From the NCBI GenBank assembly GCA_947624375.1, contig CANQKD010000001.1, forward strand, positions 234,902 to 298,901: a DNA stretch of 64,000 nt, read 5' to 3'. Below are positions 1-8,604 of this stretch, piece after piece (the stretch's first letter is position 1; each line of letters starts with the position of its first letter). Made by a program: the position numbers and the translations under genes. Below the pieces are notes generated by a model. That model was not told the origin of the DNA, ran no database searches, and saw only the letters and a list, made by a program, of their open reading frames with translations. The stretch comes from an uncultured Clostridia bacterium. GTDB taxonomy: Bacteria > Bacillota > Clostridia > Oscillospirales > Ruminococcaceae.

Positions 1-690
1 TCTCGCGACATCTTTGTAAGCGGCAGCACGTTTTTTGAAATGGGCAGAGCTGGCATATGGTATACAAACAACATCACCGTTAAAGATACCATGTACATCG
101 CACCGAAAGGTTTCAGGCGCTGCGATGGCATAACACTCGAAAATGTGTCGTTCACAAACGCTGCCGAAACACTTTGGGGCTGCAAGAACGTGAAGATGAA
201 AAAGGTTTCGGCAAGCGGCGATTACCTTGCAATGAACTGTGAGAACATGGAGATAGACTCACTGGAGCTGGTGGGCAACTACTGTTTTGACGGCGCAAAA
301 AATATAAATATACGAAACTCACGGCTGATAAGCAAAGATGCTTTCTGGAACAGCGAGAACATTACCGCGCAGGGCTGCTATATTTCGGGTGAATACCTCG
401 GCTGGAACGCTAAAAACCTCACGCTGATAAACTGCACTATCGAGAGTCTGCAAGGTCTGTGCTTTGTAGAAAATCTTAAAATGATAAATTGCAGGCTGCT
501 GAACACCACGCTTGCTTTTGAATATTCCACCGTTGATGCCGACATATGCGGAACTATCGACAGCGTTAAAAACCCATCGGGCGGCATAATTCGCTGCGAC
601 GGCATTGACGAGCTTATTATGGAGCGCGACAAGGTTGACGTGGACAAAACGAAAATTCAGATACGGCTGGGTAATGAAAGCGCTGTGTAA
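1..690 (+). CDS. DUF3737 family protein, 5' end missing
   Basis: The reading frame is open from base 1, so the gene begins outside the window; the first ATG inside (base 40) is internal. The visible 229 residues are a string of short beta-strand repeats (patterns such as KNVKMKKV, ENMEIDSL, KNINIRNS, ENITAQGC, KNLTLINC) that would build a right-handed beta-helix. The run of GFRRCDGITLENVSF and conserved Trp/Asn/Cys positions match my memory of DUF3737 proteins, which are common in Firmicutes and have no proven function. There is no signal peptide or membrane segment in the visible part. It ends only 13 bases before the next gene, so the two may be co-transcribed. Family assignment is fairly secure; role unknown. 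Confidence 0.8.
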   Translation, partial: SRDIFVSGSTFFEMGRAGIWYTNNITVKDTMYIAPKGFRRCDGITLENVSFTNAAETLWGCKNVKMKKVSASGDYLAMNCENMEIDSLELVGNYCFDGAKNINIRNSRLISKDAFWNSENITAQGCYISGEYLGWNAKNLTLINCTIESLQGLCFVENLKMINCRLLNTTLAFEYSTVDADICGTIDSVKNPSGGIIRCDGIDELIMERDKVDVDKTKIQIRLGNESAV

Positions 691-703
691 GGCGGTGAAG
701 TTT

Positions 704-1186
704 ATGAAATTTTATGCTATGGCGCTTTTGATAATGGCAGCGGCTTCGTCTGCGCTGACAACGGGCTGTGCTGATACAGGCGGTATTTCAAGCGATATTT
801 CTTCAAGTACGGTGCAAACGCAGCAAAGTGAAAACAAGGAGGAGACCATGACTGTTACTGTAAACGGCGAGAGCTACACAGTGCATTTTTACGATACCGA
901 AGCGGCTGAGAAATTCGGGTCGATGCTGCCGGTGTCTTTCACGATGAGCGAGCTTAACGGGAATGAAAAGTACATTTATACGGACACTAAATTTCCGACA
1001 AGTGCGGAAAAGGTGGGCAGTATCAAAAAGGGCGAAATAATGCTTTACGGCGATAACTGCATAGTGCTTTTTTACGACAGCTTTTCAACGCCGTATTCGT
1101 ACACTAGGATAGGCTATATCGAGAACGCCGACGGCTTGGAAAATGCGGTAGGAAAGCAGGACGCGCAGGTAAAGTTTGATAAATAA
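704..1186 (+). CDS. Cyclophilin-like domain lipoprotein
   Basis: A 160-residue secreted protein. The start at 704 is preferred because AAGGCGGTG lies about 7 bases upstream; longer versions of the frame overlap the DUF3737 gene. The N-terminus has a basic/hydrophobic signal ending in LTTGC, an acceptable lipobox, so the mature protein should be anchored to the outer face of the membrane through Cys. After a Ser/Thr/Gln-rich linker of about 35 residues comes a compact domain beginning MTVTVNGESYTVHFYDTEAA and ending with GDNCIVLFYDSFS, which resembles the cyclophilin-like fold (Cyclophil_like2) found in many anaerobe lipoproteins. That family generally lacks the prolyl-isomerase catalytic set, so enzymatic activity is uncertain. 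No partner can be named. Confidence 0.75.
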   Translation: MKFYAMALLIMAAASSALTTGCADTGGISSDISSSTVQTQQSENKEETMTVTVNGESYTVHFYDTEAAEKFGSMLPVSFTMSELNGNEKYIYTDTKFPTSAEKVGSIKKGEIMLYGDNCIVLFYDSFSTPYSYTRIGYIENADGLENAVGKQDAQVKFDK

Positions 1187-1215
1187 AATAGTTTTTACTT
1201 TGCATTGATTTGAAT

Positions 1216-1775
1216 TTGCGCTTACGCGCAAGCCAGCGGAGCTCAGTGTCTTGTCAGCTTTAGCCTCCAAGCCACTATACTGCGGCTTAATATCAAAAGC
1301 TGTAATCTTTGTCAAGAAAATAAAAGTTTTCGGTCAAGCCTTTTTCAAAAGGCTTGCATGGGTCGTAGCGTTCGCAATCGACCGCCGACAGAGCCCCACA
1401 AACACAGCGTGCGCTCCGCTATTAGAGGTTAGAAGTAAGAAGTTAGAGGTTAGAAACGGTTTTATGGCTTTTGCGCGTGCTTGCCATTTCTGCGGTTCAG
1501 ATAGAGGCAAGAGGCAAGAAAATACTTTTTATAGCTTTGCGCAGATTTTTCAAAATGCTCATCTAACCTCTTGCCTCTAGTTATCTTGCTTCTAATAGGT
1601 GAGTCTCTCCTTTGATAAGACCTAGCTATTTTGCCGCGTTCCATAATGGAACGCCGTACAGTGTGTAATATTCATAACAAGTAAAATGTGTGAAAGTATT
1701 AGCACACTCAAAATGAGAAGATAACAAAATAAAAGAGTGGCGGTGAACAGCTCCGCAGGCTGCGCGTAAGCGCAA
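1216..1775. repeat. Dispersed non-coding element, copy A, with inverted ends
   Basis: This 560-base gene-free stretch is bounded by near-perfect inverted repeats: 1216-1243 (starting TTGCGCTTACGCGCA) and 1749-1775 (ending TGCGCGTAAGCGCAA), differing by one mismatch and one inserted base. Inside are a left block (about 1310-1370, with a CAAGCCTTT/AAAGGCTTG hairpin), a heptad-repeat middle (1424-1595), and a right block (1633-1775, with a GCGTTCCA/TGGAACGC hairpin). The left and right blocks recur, same orientation and order, at 48652-49001. No transposase or credible ORF is present, so it resembles a mobilisable or structured intergenic element. No target-site duplication is evident. Confidence 0.8.
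1424..1595. repeat. Degenerate 7-base (heptad) repeat array with inverted arms
   Basis: Bases from about 1424 read as consecutive heptads of the form TTAGAGG, TTAGAAG, TAAGAAG, TTAGAGG, TTAGAAA. Farther on, CAAGAGG CAAGAA (about 1507-1520) faces CTAACCTCTTGCCTCTA (about 1563-1580) and CTTGCTTCTAAT in the opposite sense, so the two can form a long stem. The same heptad vocabulary reappears at 63813-64000. The segment replaces two GC-rich hairpins that occupy the corresponding place in copy B of the element. Confidence 0.65.
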
Positions 1776-1788
1776 TTTTAAATAAAAT

Positions 1789-1816
1789 ATACCGATGAAT
1801 TATTTTTCATCGGTAT
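1789..1816 (-). terminator. Intrinsic terminator of the TSUP permease gene
   Basis: ATACCGATGAA and TTCATCGGTAT form an 11-bp stem with a five-base loop, about 12 bases beyond the stop of the minus-strand permease gene. A/T-rich tracts flank both sides, so it may also stop transcripts leaving the repeat element on the plus strand. Confidence 0.75.
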
Positions 1817-1827
1817 GTTTTTTACTA

Positions 1828-2607
1828 TCACAATATTTTCGGCAGCAGTCTGAACAAAAGTATCGCGCCGCCAAGGACTGTAAGCACCACGCCGGTTGCC
1901 CTGTTAAGCGCCGCTGGTGTGGCTTTGTTTGCAAAAAGCGCTGCCACCCTCGCCCACAAAAGCGTTGAAGCCACACACACCGCAAGGCAGAAAACATCGG
2001 GCATTCCGCCTATGACAAAGTGCCCCGCCGCGCCCGTAAACGCAGTGAATGTCATTATAAAAACGCTTGTGCCGACCGCCGTTTTCAGCTCATAGCCCAG
2101 CACGCTTGTCAGAATCAGCAGCATCATCATTCCGCCGCCTGCGCCTATAAAACCGCATATCGAGCCTATAACCGCGCCGCATACCACCGACTGCACAGCA
2201 CGCTTTTTTGCATCGGCAGACATCATCGCTTCTTTGGTAGTCATAACGGGTCTTGCTATAAATTTAATGCCGAGCAGCAGAGTCATAAACACCGAAAAAC
2301 TACCCATTGTGGCATTTGGCACTTTGCTTGCGGCATAGCTTCCCAGCAGTGTGAACACCAGCACCGTGAGCATCATAATAATGCCGTTTTTTATATCAAG
2401 ATTTTTGTTTTTGCCGTATGTATATGCGCTTACGGCGCTTGCAAGAACATCGCTGGCAAGGGCAATGCCCACCGCCTGATAGGCAGGCATATCGAGAAAA
2501 GTTATCAGCATGGGGCTTATCACCGCGGCCGCGCTCATGCCTGCAAACCCCGTGCCAAGCCCTGCGCCAATTCCTGCAAGAAAGCAAACCAGTATTTTCA
2601 GCAGCAT
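1828..2607 (-). CDS. TauE/SafE (TSUP) family anion permease
   Basis: A 259-residue integral membrane protein with about eight hydrophobic segments arranged as two halves, each carrying a Gly-rich membrane motif (GIGAGLGTGFAGMSAAAVISP near the N-terminus and CGFIGAGGGMMMLLILTS near residue 150). This is the TSUP/TauE-SafE pattern; members export or import sulfite, sulfoacetate, organosulfonates or related anions. The substrate cannot be read from sequence. GAGGTG sits 7 bases before the ATG. The gene stands alone with its own promoter and terminator. Two cysteine-synthase-type genes lie far away in the window, but nothing ties them to this permease. Length matches the family. Confidence 0.85.
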   Translation of the reverse strand: MLLKILVCFLAGIGAGLGTGFAGMSAAAVISPMLITFLDMPAYQAVGIALASDVLASAVSAYTYGKNKNLDIKNGIIMMLTVLVFTLLGSYAASKVPNATMGSFSVFMTLLLGIKFIARPVMTTKEAMMSADAKKRAVQSVVCGAVIGSICGFIGAGGGMMMLLILTSVLGYELKTAVGTSVFIMTFTAFTGAAGHFVIGGMPDVFCLAVCVASTLLWARVAALFANKATPAALNRATGVVLTVLGGAILLFRLLPKIL

Positions 2608-2635
2608 TTTTTCACCTCAAAACATCTATAAATGA

Positions 2636-2664
2636 ATTATATACTGATCTGTTGTATTTGTCAA
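2636..2664 (-). promoter_or_regulatory. Promoter of the TSUP permease gene
   Basis: On the minus strand TTGACA (2659-2664) and TATAAT (2636-2641) are 17 bases apart, a consensus housekeeping sigma promoter, about 29 bases upstream of the start codon. Confidence 0.8.
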
Positions 2665-2705
2665 GGTTTTATGCAACTTGCACAAAAGTCTCAAAGTTTT
2701 TTTAC

Positions 2706-2734
2706 TTGTTAAACGGAAATATTTGTGTTATAAT
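2706..2734 (+). promoter_or_regulatory. Promoter of the EAL-domain gene
   Basis: TTGTTA (2706-2711) and TATAAT (2729-2734) with a 17-base spacer, followed 41 bases later by the start codon. It is back to back with the TSUP promoter on the other strand. Confidence 0.75.
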
Positions 2735-2775
2735 ATATGTATAGTATGTTTTAAAGCGGAAAAGAGGTGCTGAAT

Positions 2776-4434
2776 ATGCTGCCCGAAAAATACAGTGAAA
2801 ATATGGTAAAGATAGTTGAGAGCGACGACTGCACTCTGCACTTTTATCAGAATGTAAAAGAAAACAAGCTTTACTGTCTTACAAAGGGTTTTGATACAAA
2901 AGGCATAGACGACTTTTGCCGTATGATGCACGAGCTTGATATTTTAGAGCCCGGGTCTTTAAGCGTTTTTGATGTGTTTTGTGAGCGAATTGACGAGGGT
3001 ATTATTAACGGCAGCGATGAAAACAACATCAGCACCGAGATTGCGGTAAAGCTGACAGCGGACGGCGGCTATGAAATGTGCCACCTGCACGCGTTTTACA
3101 GGCGCGACGAAAACGGCAGGATAACAGACATTCATTACAACCTGCGCCCATATGTGCAGAAAGAGTATTTTTACAGAGAAGTGCTGCGCAATTTTTCTTC
3201 CGACAAGAACCCGAAGATATATACGCAGCAGTGCAGAAATGTTATTGATACGCACCCTGACAAGGATATAGCTTTCATACAGTTTGACGTTGAGAGATTT
3301 AAGCTCTTGAACGACACTTACGGCGTTGAAAAGTGTGATGATCTATTGCAGTTTTTCAACGATTCTCTCGCGCTGGTATGCACCGATGAACAGCCGTTTT
3401 GCAGGCTTACCGCCGACGTTTTTATGATAGTTACGCCGTTTGACACCAAAGACGAGCTTGTGGCTTTTATCAGAAAGATTGAGAGCCTTCTGAGCGGTTT
3501 TGGCGGCATGGAATATCATCTGTATTTTGGAGTTGCCATTGTTGACGACAGAAGTTTGCACACGCGCAGGCACGGCGACAATGCATCTCTGGCGCGGCAG
3601 CTTATAAAGGGCAACGCTATTGAAAATATCCTGTTTTTTGACAGCTCGATGAAGTCCGATCTGCAAAAGAAACAGCATATTGAAGAGGACATGAACAAAG
3701 CTCTTTTAGATAATGAATTTGTGATGTATTTGCAGCCGAAATACTCAATCAGCAGCGGCAAGATAATCGGCGCTGAGGCTCTGGCAAGGTGGCAGCACCC
3801 CGAAAAAGGCATGATCTCCCCTGCTGATTTCATACCCGTGTTTGAGCAAAACGGTTTTATACTGAAACTTGACTGCTTTATCTGGGAGCAGGCGTGCAAA
3901 AAGATACGCGAGATAATAGATCAGGGGCTGACGCCTGTGCCTATCTCGGTCAATATCTCGCGCGAGTACATACAGACTTTTGACGTTATAGGCGAGATCA
4001 AGAAGCTTATAGAAAAGTATGACATACCGCAGCCGATGCTGGAGCTTGAGATAACCGAAACGGTAGATCAGCGCGGCGTTGAAGACATAGTAAAAAAGAT
4101 GAAAGACGCTGGTTTTACTATGCTTATGGACGACTTCGGCTCGGGGTATTCTTCACTCAATATGCTCAAATCTACGCCGTTTGACGTGCTGAAGATAGAC
4201 AGGCACTTTTTAGAGGAATTTATGGATTCCGAACGCGGCAGGAAGATAATAGAGCACACTATTTCTATGACGCGTGATATTGGCTTGGGCATTGTGGCTG
4301 AGGGCGTTGAGACCTGCGAGCAGGCAATGTTTTTAAGCAGCTGCGGCTGTGACTCAGCGCAGGGATTTTACTATTCCAGACCCATACCCGCGCATGAATT
4401 TATCGACAAGCTGAAACTTTCAGGCAGCATATAA
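2776..4434 (+). CDS. c-di-GMP phosphodiesterase with degenerate GGDEF and intact EAL domain
   Basis: A cytosolic 552-residue protein with an N-terminal unassigned region (1-140), a GGDEF-like domain (about 145-300) and an EAL domain (about 305-545). The GGDEF signature is replaced by TADVF near residue 210, so cyclase activity is not expected; such domains often act as regulatory GTP sensors. The EAL domain keeps the expected catalytic set: EALAR, VNIS, ELEITET, DDFGSGYSS, LKID, AEGVET and AQGF. It should therefore hydrolyse c-di-GMP to pGpG. The ATG at 2776 is preferred over an in-frame GTG at 2767 because AAAGAGG is 8 bases before the ATG but abuts the GTG. A diguanylate cyclase with an intact GGDEF is encoded at 17652-19556. 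Confidence 0.9.
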   Translation: MLPEKYSENMVKIVESDDCTLHFYQNVKENKLYCLTKGFDTKGIDDFCRMMHELDILEPGSLSVFDVFCERIDEGIINGSDENNISTEIAVKLTADGGYEMCHLHAFYRRDENGRITDIHYNLRPYVQKEYFYREVLRNFSSDKNPKIYTQQCRNVIDTHPDKDIAFIQFDVERFKLLNDTYGVEKCDDLLQFFNDSLALVCTDEQPFCRLTADVFMIVTPFDTKDELVAFIRKIESLLSGFGGMEYHLYFGVAIVDDRSLHTRRHGDNASLARQLIKGNAIENILFFDSSMKSDLQKKQHIEEDMNKALLDNEFVMYLQPKYSISSGKIIGAEALARWQHPEKGMISPADFIPVFEQNGFILKLDCFIWEQACKKIREIIDQGLTPVPISVNISREYIQTFDVIGEIKKLIEKYDIPQPMLELEITETVDQRGVEDIVKKMKDAGFTMLMDDFGSGYSSLNMLKSTPFDVLKIDRHFLEEFMDSERGRKIIEHTISMTRDIGLGIVAEGVETCEQAMFLSSCGCDSAQGFYYSRPIPAHEFIDKLKLSGSI

Positions 4435-4459
4435 AAGTCCGTTTCGCGCGGACTTTTTT
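4433..4459 (+). terminator. Terminator of the EAL-domain gene
   Basis: AAAAGTCCG / CGGACTTTT stem with a short loop and T run, overlapping the stop codon; the next promoter starts two bases later. Confidence 0.85.
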
Positions 4460-4460
4460 G

Positions 4461-4489
4461 TTGACATGAAAAGCGCGATATAGTATAAT
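4461..4489 (+). promoter_or_regulatory. Promoter of the murT-gatD operon
   Basis: TTGACA (4461-4466) and TATAAT (4484-4489) with a 17-base spacer, a perfect consensus, 47 bases before the GTG start of murT. Confidence 0.9.
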
Positions 4490-4536
4490 ATGTATGGTAG
4501 TAATACCGCAGGAAGTGAAATTCGGAGGCTTTATAA

Positions 4537-5871
4537 GTGAAAAGACTTTTGATAATCATAGGCAAAATAATAGTTAAATTTCTTCGGCTTTGCAAACGCA
4601 ACGCAGGCAACCTGCCCGGCATAATACTGTGGCATCTATCGCGGCAAAAATGCTGTTCTATGTTCAAGGTAGAATGCCCTATTATTGCGATAACCGGCAC
4701 TAACGGAAAGACGTCTGTCACCAACTGCATAGCACAGCTTTTTGAGCGCAGCGGCAAGAATATCATCACCAACAGCGAGGGCAACAACCTCGATACGGGA
4801 ATATGCTCGCTGCTCTTGCGCCACTGCGATATGTCAGGGCGCGTAAAGGCTGATATGCTTATTTTAGAAACGGACGAATCGCACGTTCCCGTTGTGTACT
4901 CGCAGCTAAAACTTGAAACGCTTGTCGTGCTCGATTTCTTCCGCGACCAGCTTGACCGCAACGGCGAAATGGAAACCCTGATACGCAAGATAGAGGGCTT
5001 TGCCAAAACGTTTGAGGGTAATCTTATCCTTAATGGAGACGACCCGAACACCGCGCGCATAGGCAGGCAAAATCCAAGTAACAAAAACGTAAAATACTTT
5101 CACGCTGAAAAATACGCATACGCGACCGACAGCATATTTGAAGCTTCGGAGGGGCGGTTCTGCCCGTTTTGCGGTAAGGCTCTAAAATACGAATACTATC
5201 AATACTCGCATATCGGCAAATTTATCTGCGAGGGCTGCGGCTTCGGCGACTATGAGCCGTATATCACGGCAAGCGACATCGACCTTGAAAAGCCTGTGTT
5301 CACCGCAGGCGGAGTTACCTATTCGCCTAAGCAGGGCAGCATTTACAACGTGTACAACATGACTGCTGTTGCGGCGGTGGCAAAGCTTTACGGTATTGAG
5401 CAAAGTATTACAAACGGCGTTATAAACGAATACACCGTGCAGAACGGTCGTATGGAGACGTTTATGCTCGGCGACCGACAGACCACTTTGAACCTTGCGA
5501 AAAACCCCGTCGGCGCGAACATGACGCTGCGTGTTATGAACGAGATGAAAGGCGAAAAAGAGCTGCTTTTCGTGCTGAACGACAACGTTGCAGACGGTCT
5601 TGACGTTTCGTGGATATGGGATATAAATTTCAGCGTTTTCAAAAACGTTACGCGCGTTGTGACTTCGGGAACGAGGGCTTACGATATAGCGGTGAGGATA
5701 AAATGCTCGGGCTATGACGAGAGCCTTATAACCGTTATCCCCGACCTTGACGGCGCAGTTGAAGAGCTTGCCAGAAACGCAGGCAGAAAGTTTGTCATAG
5801 CAAATTACACTGCCGTTCAGCCCACCAGAGCCGCTCTCAAAAGGTATATAAGCAAGCACGGGGGAAAATAG
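4537..5871 (+). CDS. murT: Lipid II isoglutaminyl synthase, Mur-ligase-type subunit MurT
   Basis: A 444-residue Mur ligase homologue. With GatD it amidates the alpha-carboxyl of D-Glu in the lipid II stem peptide, using glutamine-derived ammonia and ATP, at the inner membrane face. Visible features: P-loop TGTNGKTS (about 54-61), a four-Cys zinc ribbon typical of MurT (CPFC about 209, CEGC about 231), the acidic DVSWIWD motif (about 356-362), and the C-terminal DUF1727 hallmark ANYTAVQPTRAAL. The start is GTG with GGAGG 8 bases upstream. It is first in a tightly coupled operon: one base separates it from the next gene. Unlike the usual arrangement, gatD is not adjacent but two genes downstream. 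Length is normal. Confidence 0.95.
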   Translation: MKRLLIIIGKIIVKFLRLCKRNAGNLPGIILWHLSRQKCCSMFKVECPIIAITGTNGKTSVTNCIAQLFERSGKNIITNSEGNNLDTGICSLLLRHCDMSGRVKADMLILETDESHVPVVYSQLKLETLVVLDFFRDQLDRNGEMETLIRKIEGFAKTFEGNLILNGDDPNTARIGRQNPSNKNVKYFHAEKYAYATDSIFEASEGRFCPFCGKALKYEYYQYSHIGKFICEGCGFGDYEPYITASDIDLEKPVFTAGGVTYSPKQGSIYNVYNMTAVAAVAKLYGIEQSITNGVINEYTVQNGRMETFMLGDRQTTLNLAKNPVGANMTLRVMNEMKGEKELLFVLNDNVADGLDVSWIWDINFSVFKNVTRVVTSGTRAYDIAVRIKCSGYDESLITVIPDLDGAVEELARNAGRKFVIANYTAVQPTRAALKRYISKHGGK

Positions 5872-5872
5872 A

Positions 5873-7924
5873 ATGTACACCGAAATACAAACCCTGACCG
5901 ACAAACTGTTTGAACCTCTCCCCTGCTCTGCCGCGGCAGAAACGGCAAAAGCAAGAATATCACAGGCACTGTGCGGCGAATACGAAAATCGGCTTAAAGA
6001 CTGCACGCAGATAGAGGCTCTGGGCAGTATAATGTGCGAATACGGCAATTTGCAAAACGCCGCCGCTCTTGCAGGATATAACGACAAAGACGTTGAACGC
6101 TGGTATGATGATGGCGGCTGCATAGATCTTTGCGATGCAAAAAAATATCTCAAAAGATCGCGCCATGCGGTCTATCTGTGTTCGTTATTTTTAACTGCTG
6201 CCATAGCTTACCCTATTGGTGCTGTAGTAATGCGCAGTTTGTTCTATTTGCTGCTGTGCGCAATATGCGCAGCTCTTTCCGCGGTGTTTTTCTTCAGGTA
6301 TAAAAGACTTGGCAAACAATTTTTGTTTGACGATATATCATACGGAAAAGACGTCCGCAAATATCTTACAGAGCAATATGACAGGTATTCAAAGCGGCTG
6401 ATAAATTCCGTCGGACTTGCGTTTGTAATGTTTTCACTGCTCGCATATATGCTGTTTGGCATGAACATGAAATTCATGGAGGCACTTTCAAGCCTGTTTG
6501 GCAGTATTATTGTTTTAGACATCTGTATGTTCATAGTTGCAAAGAACTATTTATGCAGGCGCCTGTTCAGAGGAGCGCTTGGGAACACAGTACCGACGGG
6601 CTATAAAAAGTCTTTTGCTATCTTTGTATACATTTCGGCAGGATACTGGGTATTGGTCGTTTTGCTTTCCCTTATTTTTATAGGACAAGTTTTGTTGTTA
6701 GGCTCTGCGGCTGTCGTATATTTTACAGCTCTGCTGGTGTATGATCTTACACTGAGAAAGAGGATAGTTTTTCGCAACATTATTATAAACAAACGGCGTA
6801 TAGCAGTATTTACCGCGGCGGCTGTAACGGTTGCGGCTTATAACGCATTGCAGGCAGATTCGTATATAATCCAGCCGTATATATCGGGCGTTGCAGCCGT
6901 TGAACACAAAGACAGCAATATTGAATACAACGAGGACACAGGGGTTTACACTATAACATCCGGCGGCGGAGATTTTAAGATACTTCACCTTACCGATATA
7001 CATCTTGGCGGAAGCAGCTTTTCTGCCGATAAGGACATAAAGGCACTTAAGACCGTATATGACCTTATTGAATACTCGAAGCCCGACCTTATCATTATAA
7101 CGGGCGACCTGACATTCCCTATGGGGATAATGTCGCTGTCGCTGAACAACTACACGCCCGTGCGGCAGTTTTGCGAATTTATGCGAAATATCGGCATACC
7201 GTGGGCTTTTACATACGGCAATCACGATACCGAAAATATGGCTACAGGCACGGCGGCTGAAATTGACGAGTTGTTCAAAGAACAGTCTTTCAAAACATCG
7301 GGTAATTTGCTGTACCCATATACTCAGCCGGGGTGCTTTGGCAGAAACAATCAGATAATAGAGATACGAAACGCAGACAAAAGTCTCAGTCAAGCGCTTT
7401 TTCTTATAGATTCAAACGCTTATACCGGGGACGGAATCAACGATTACGACTATATTCATGACGATCAGGTCGACTGGTATGCGAGAAATGTAAAAAGACT
7501 GAATGAGCAAGATGGCAGAACTGTTTCTTCAATGCTGTTTTTTCACATACCGCTGCAGGAATACAAAACGGCTTATGAACTGTACGAAAGCGGCAGTGAT
7601 GAAGTGACATACTATTTCGGAGAAAACGGCGAAAAGATGATAGATAAAGTATGCTGCTCCGACCACCCCAGCAAGCTGTTTGAGACCGCGAAAGAACTTG
7701 GCAGCACCAAGGCGATGTTCTGCGGTCATGACCATTATAACAATCTTTCGGTAGAGTATCGGGGCATACGGCTTACATACGGGCTGAGCATTGACTATCT
7801 TGCAATGCCGGGAATAGATAAAGACACTGCGCAGCGCGGAGCGGAGGTCATCACCCTGCACGAAAATTCAGACTATGACATAGAACAGATTCATTACAGC
7901 GATATAAAACGAGGTACACCATGA
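5873..7924 (+). CDS. Membrane-anchored calcineurin-like metallophosphoesterase
   Basis: A 683-residue protein. Residues about 95-330 contain roughly seven hydrophobic segments in pairs; a metallophosphoesterase domain follows from about 365. Its metal-binding blocks are complete: LTDIH (about 371), GDLTF (about 411), YGNHD (about 449), FFHIP, and CGHDH (about 617). The domain resembles Dcr2-like purple-acid-type phosphoesterases. The segment after the last membrane helix should lie on one face of the membrane; which face is not certain. The N-terminal 90 residues are polar and unassigned. It begins one base after murT and overlaps the next gene by four bases (ATGA), so translation is coupled within the murT-gatD operon. 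A role on a lipid-linked or wall precursor phosphate is plausible from context but unproven. Confidence 0.8.
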   Translation: MYTEIQTLTDKLFEPLPCSAAAETAKARISQALCGEYENRLKDCTQIEALGSIMCEYGNLQNAAALAGYNDKDVERWYDDGGCIDLCDAKKYLKRSRHAVYLCSLFLTAAIAYPIGAVVMRSLFYLLLCAICAALSAVFFFRYKRLGKQFLFDDISYGKDVRKYLTEQYDRYSKRLINSVGLAFVMFSLLAYMLFGMNMKFMEALSSLFGSIIVLDICMFIVAKNYLCRRLFRGALGNTVPTGYKKSFAIFVYISAGYWVLVVLLSLIFIGQVLLLGSAAVVYFTALLVYDLTLRKRIVFRNIIINKRRIAVFTAAAVTVAAYNALQADSYIIQPYISGVAAVEHKDSNIEYNEDTGVYTITSGGGDFKILHLTDIHLGGSSFSADKDIKALKTVYDLIEYSKPDLIIITGDLTFPMGIMSLSLNNYTPVRQFCEFMRNIGIPWAFTYGNHDTENMATGTAAEIDELFKEQSFKTSGNLLYPYTQPGCFGRNNQIIEIRNADKSLSQALFLIDSNAYTGDGINDYDYIHDDQVDWYARNVKRLNEQDGRTVSSMLFFHIPLQEYKTAYELYESGSDEVTYYFGENGEKMIDKVCCSDHPSKLFETAKELGSTKAMFCGHDHYNNLSVEYRGIRLTYGLSIDYLAMPGIDKDTAQRGAEVITLHENSDYDIEQIHYSDIKRGTP

Positions 7925-8604
7925 AAATAACAGTTTTTGATATAGGCGGCACGCTGATGGAGTATGTTGGTATGCCAAACGTGTGGCTGGACTTTTACCC
8001 GAAGGCGTTTGAGCACATACGCCGCAAACTTCCGCTGACGGACGGCGAGATCAAGCGTTCGCTGGAGATAATGCGCTCATACAACCCGAAAGTGAACTAC
8101 CGCGAGGTCGACTACTTACCTGAGAAGATATTTGGCGATGTGGTGGCACACTGGCAGTGCGAGTTTGAGCTTGGCGATGTTATCAGCGCGTTTTTTGAAT
8201 CTATGCACCTTACCGCTTACACATACCCCGAAAGCATCGCGGCTTTGAAAGAACTGAAAGAACACGGCTGTGTTATCGCCACGCTGACCGATGTTGCCAC
8301 GGGTATGCCAGACGAGCTTCACAAGAGCTATTTCAAAGAACTTCTGCCTTATTTTGATATGTATGTATCGTCGCAGTCGTGCGGCTACAGAAAGCCAAAC
8401 CCGAAAGGTCTTGAAGATATTGCTGAAAAATACGCCGCGCAAAAAAGCGATCTGGTATTCATAGGCGACGAGGAAAAAGACATCATCACCGCAAAGAGAT
8501 TCGGCTGCAAGGCGGTGCTTATAGACCGCATAAAGAGCGGTGCGAACTTCGGGCAAGATGCGACACTTACCGACCTTACCGACATAAAGGAGCTGTTAAA
8601 ATGA
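7921..8604 (+). CDS. HAD-superfamily protein lacking the second motif-I aspartate
   Basis: A 227-residue HAD-fold protein starting within the stop of the preceding gene (ATGA overlap) and ending in the start of gatD (ATGA overlap). Motif I reads FDIGGT: the nucleophile Asp7 is present but the usual acid/base Asp at position 9 is Gly. Motif II has TLTD (about 120), motif III a Lys in YRKPNP (about 159), and motif IV GDEEKD (about 181). A four-helix-type cap probably lies between residues 15 and 90. The DxGGT change predicts weak or altered phosphatase chemistry; some HAD proteins with this variation are known only from sequence. Its coupling between murT and gatD suggests a function linked to wall precursors, but this is inference. 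Confidence 0.8.
   Translation: MKITVFDIGGTLMEYVGMPNVWLDFYPKAFEHIRRKLPLTDGEIKRSLEIMRSYNPKVNYREVDYLPEKIFGDVVAHWQCEFELGDVISAFFESMHLTAYTYPESIAALKELKEHGCVIATLTDVATGMPDELHKSYFKELLPYFDMYVSSQSCGYRKPNPKGLEDIAEKYAAQKSDLVFIGDEEKDIITAKRFGCKAVLIDRIKSGANFGQDATLTDLTDIKELLK

Noticed and set aside
1424..1595. Heptad repeats as a possible CRISPR array
   Set aside because: Units are 7 bases and degenerate, there are no unique spacers of constant size, and no cas genes are near.
1216..1775. Copy A as an insertion sequence
   Set aside because: No transposase or remnant frame is present, and no target-site duplication was found; it is reported as a non-coding repeat instead.
5182..6153. Long 323-codon open frame on the minus strand opposite murT and the phosphoesterase gene
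   Set aside because: It lies entirely opposite clear, motif-rich genes, has no ribosome site and no recognisable domain; it is a codon-bias shadow.
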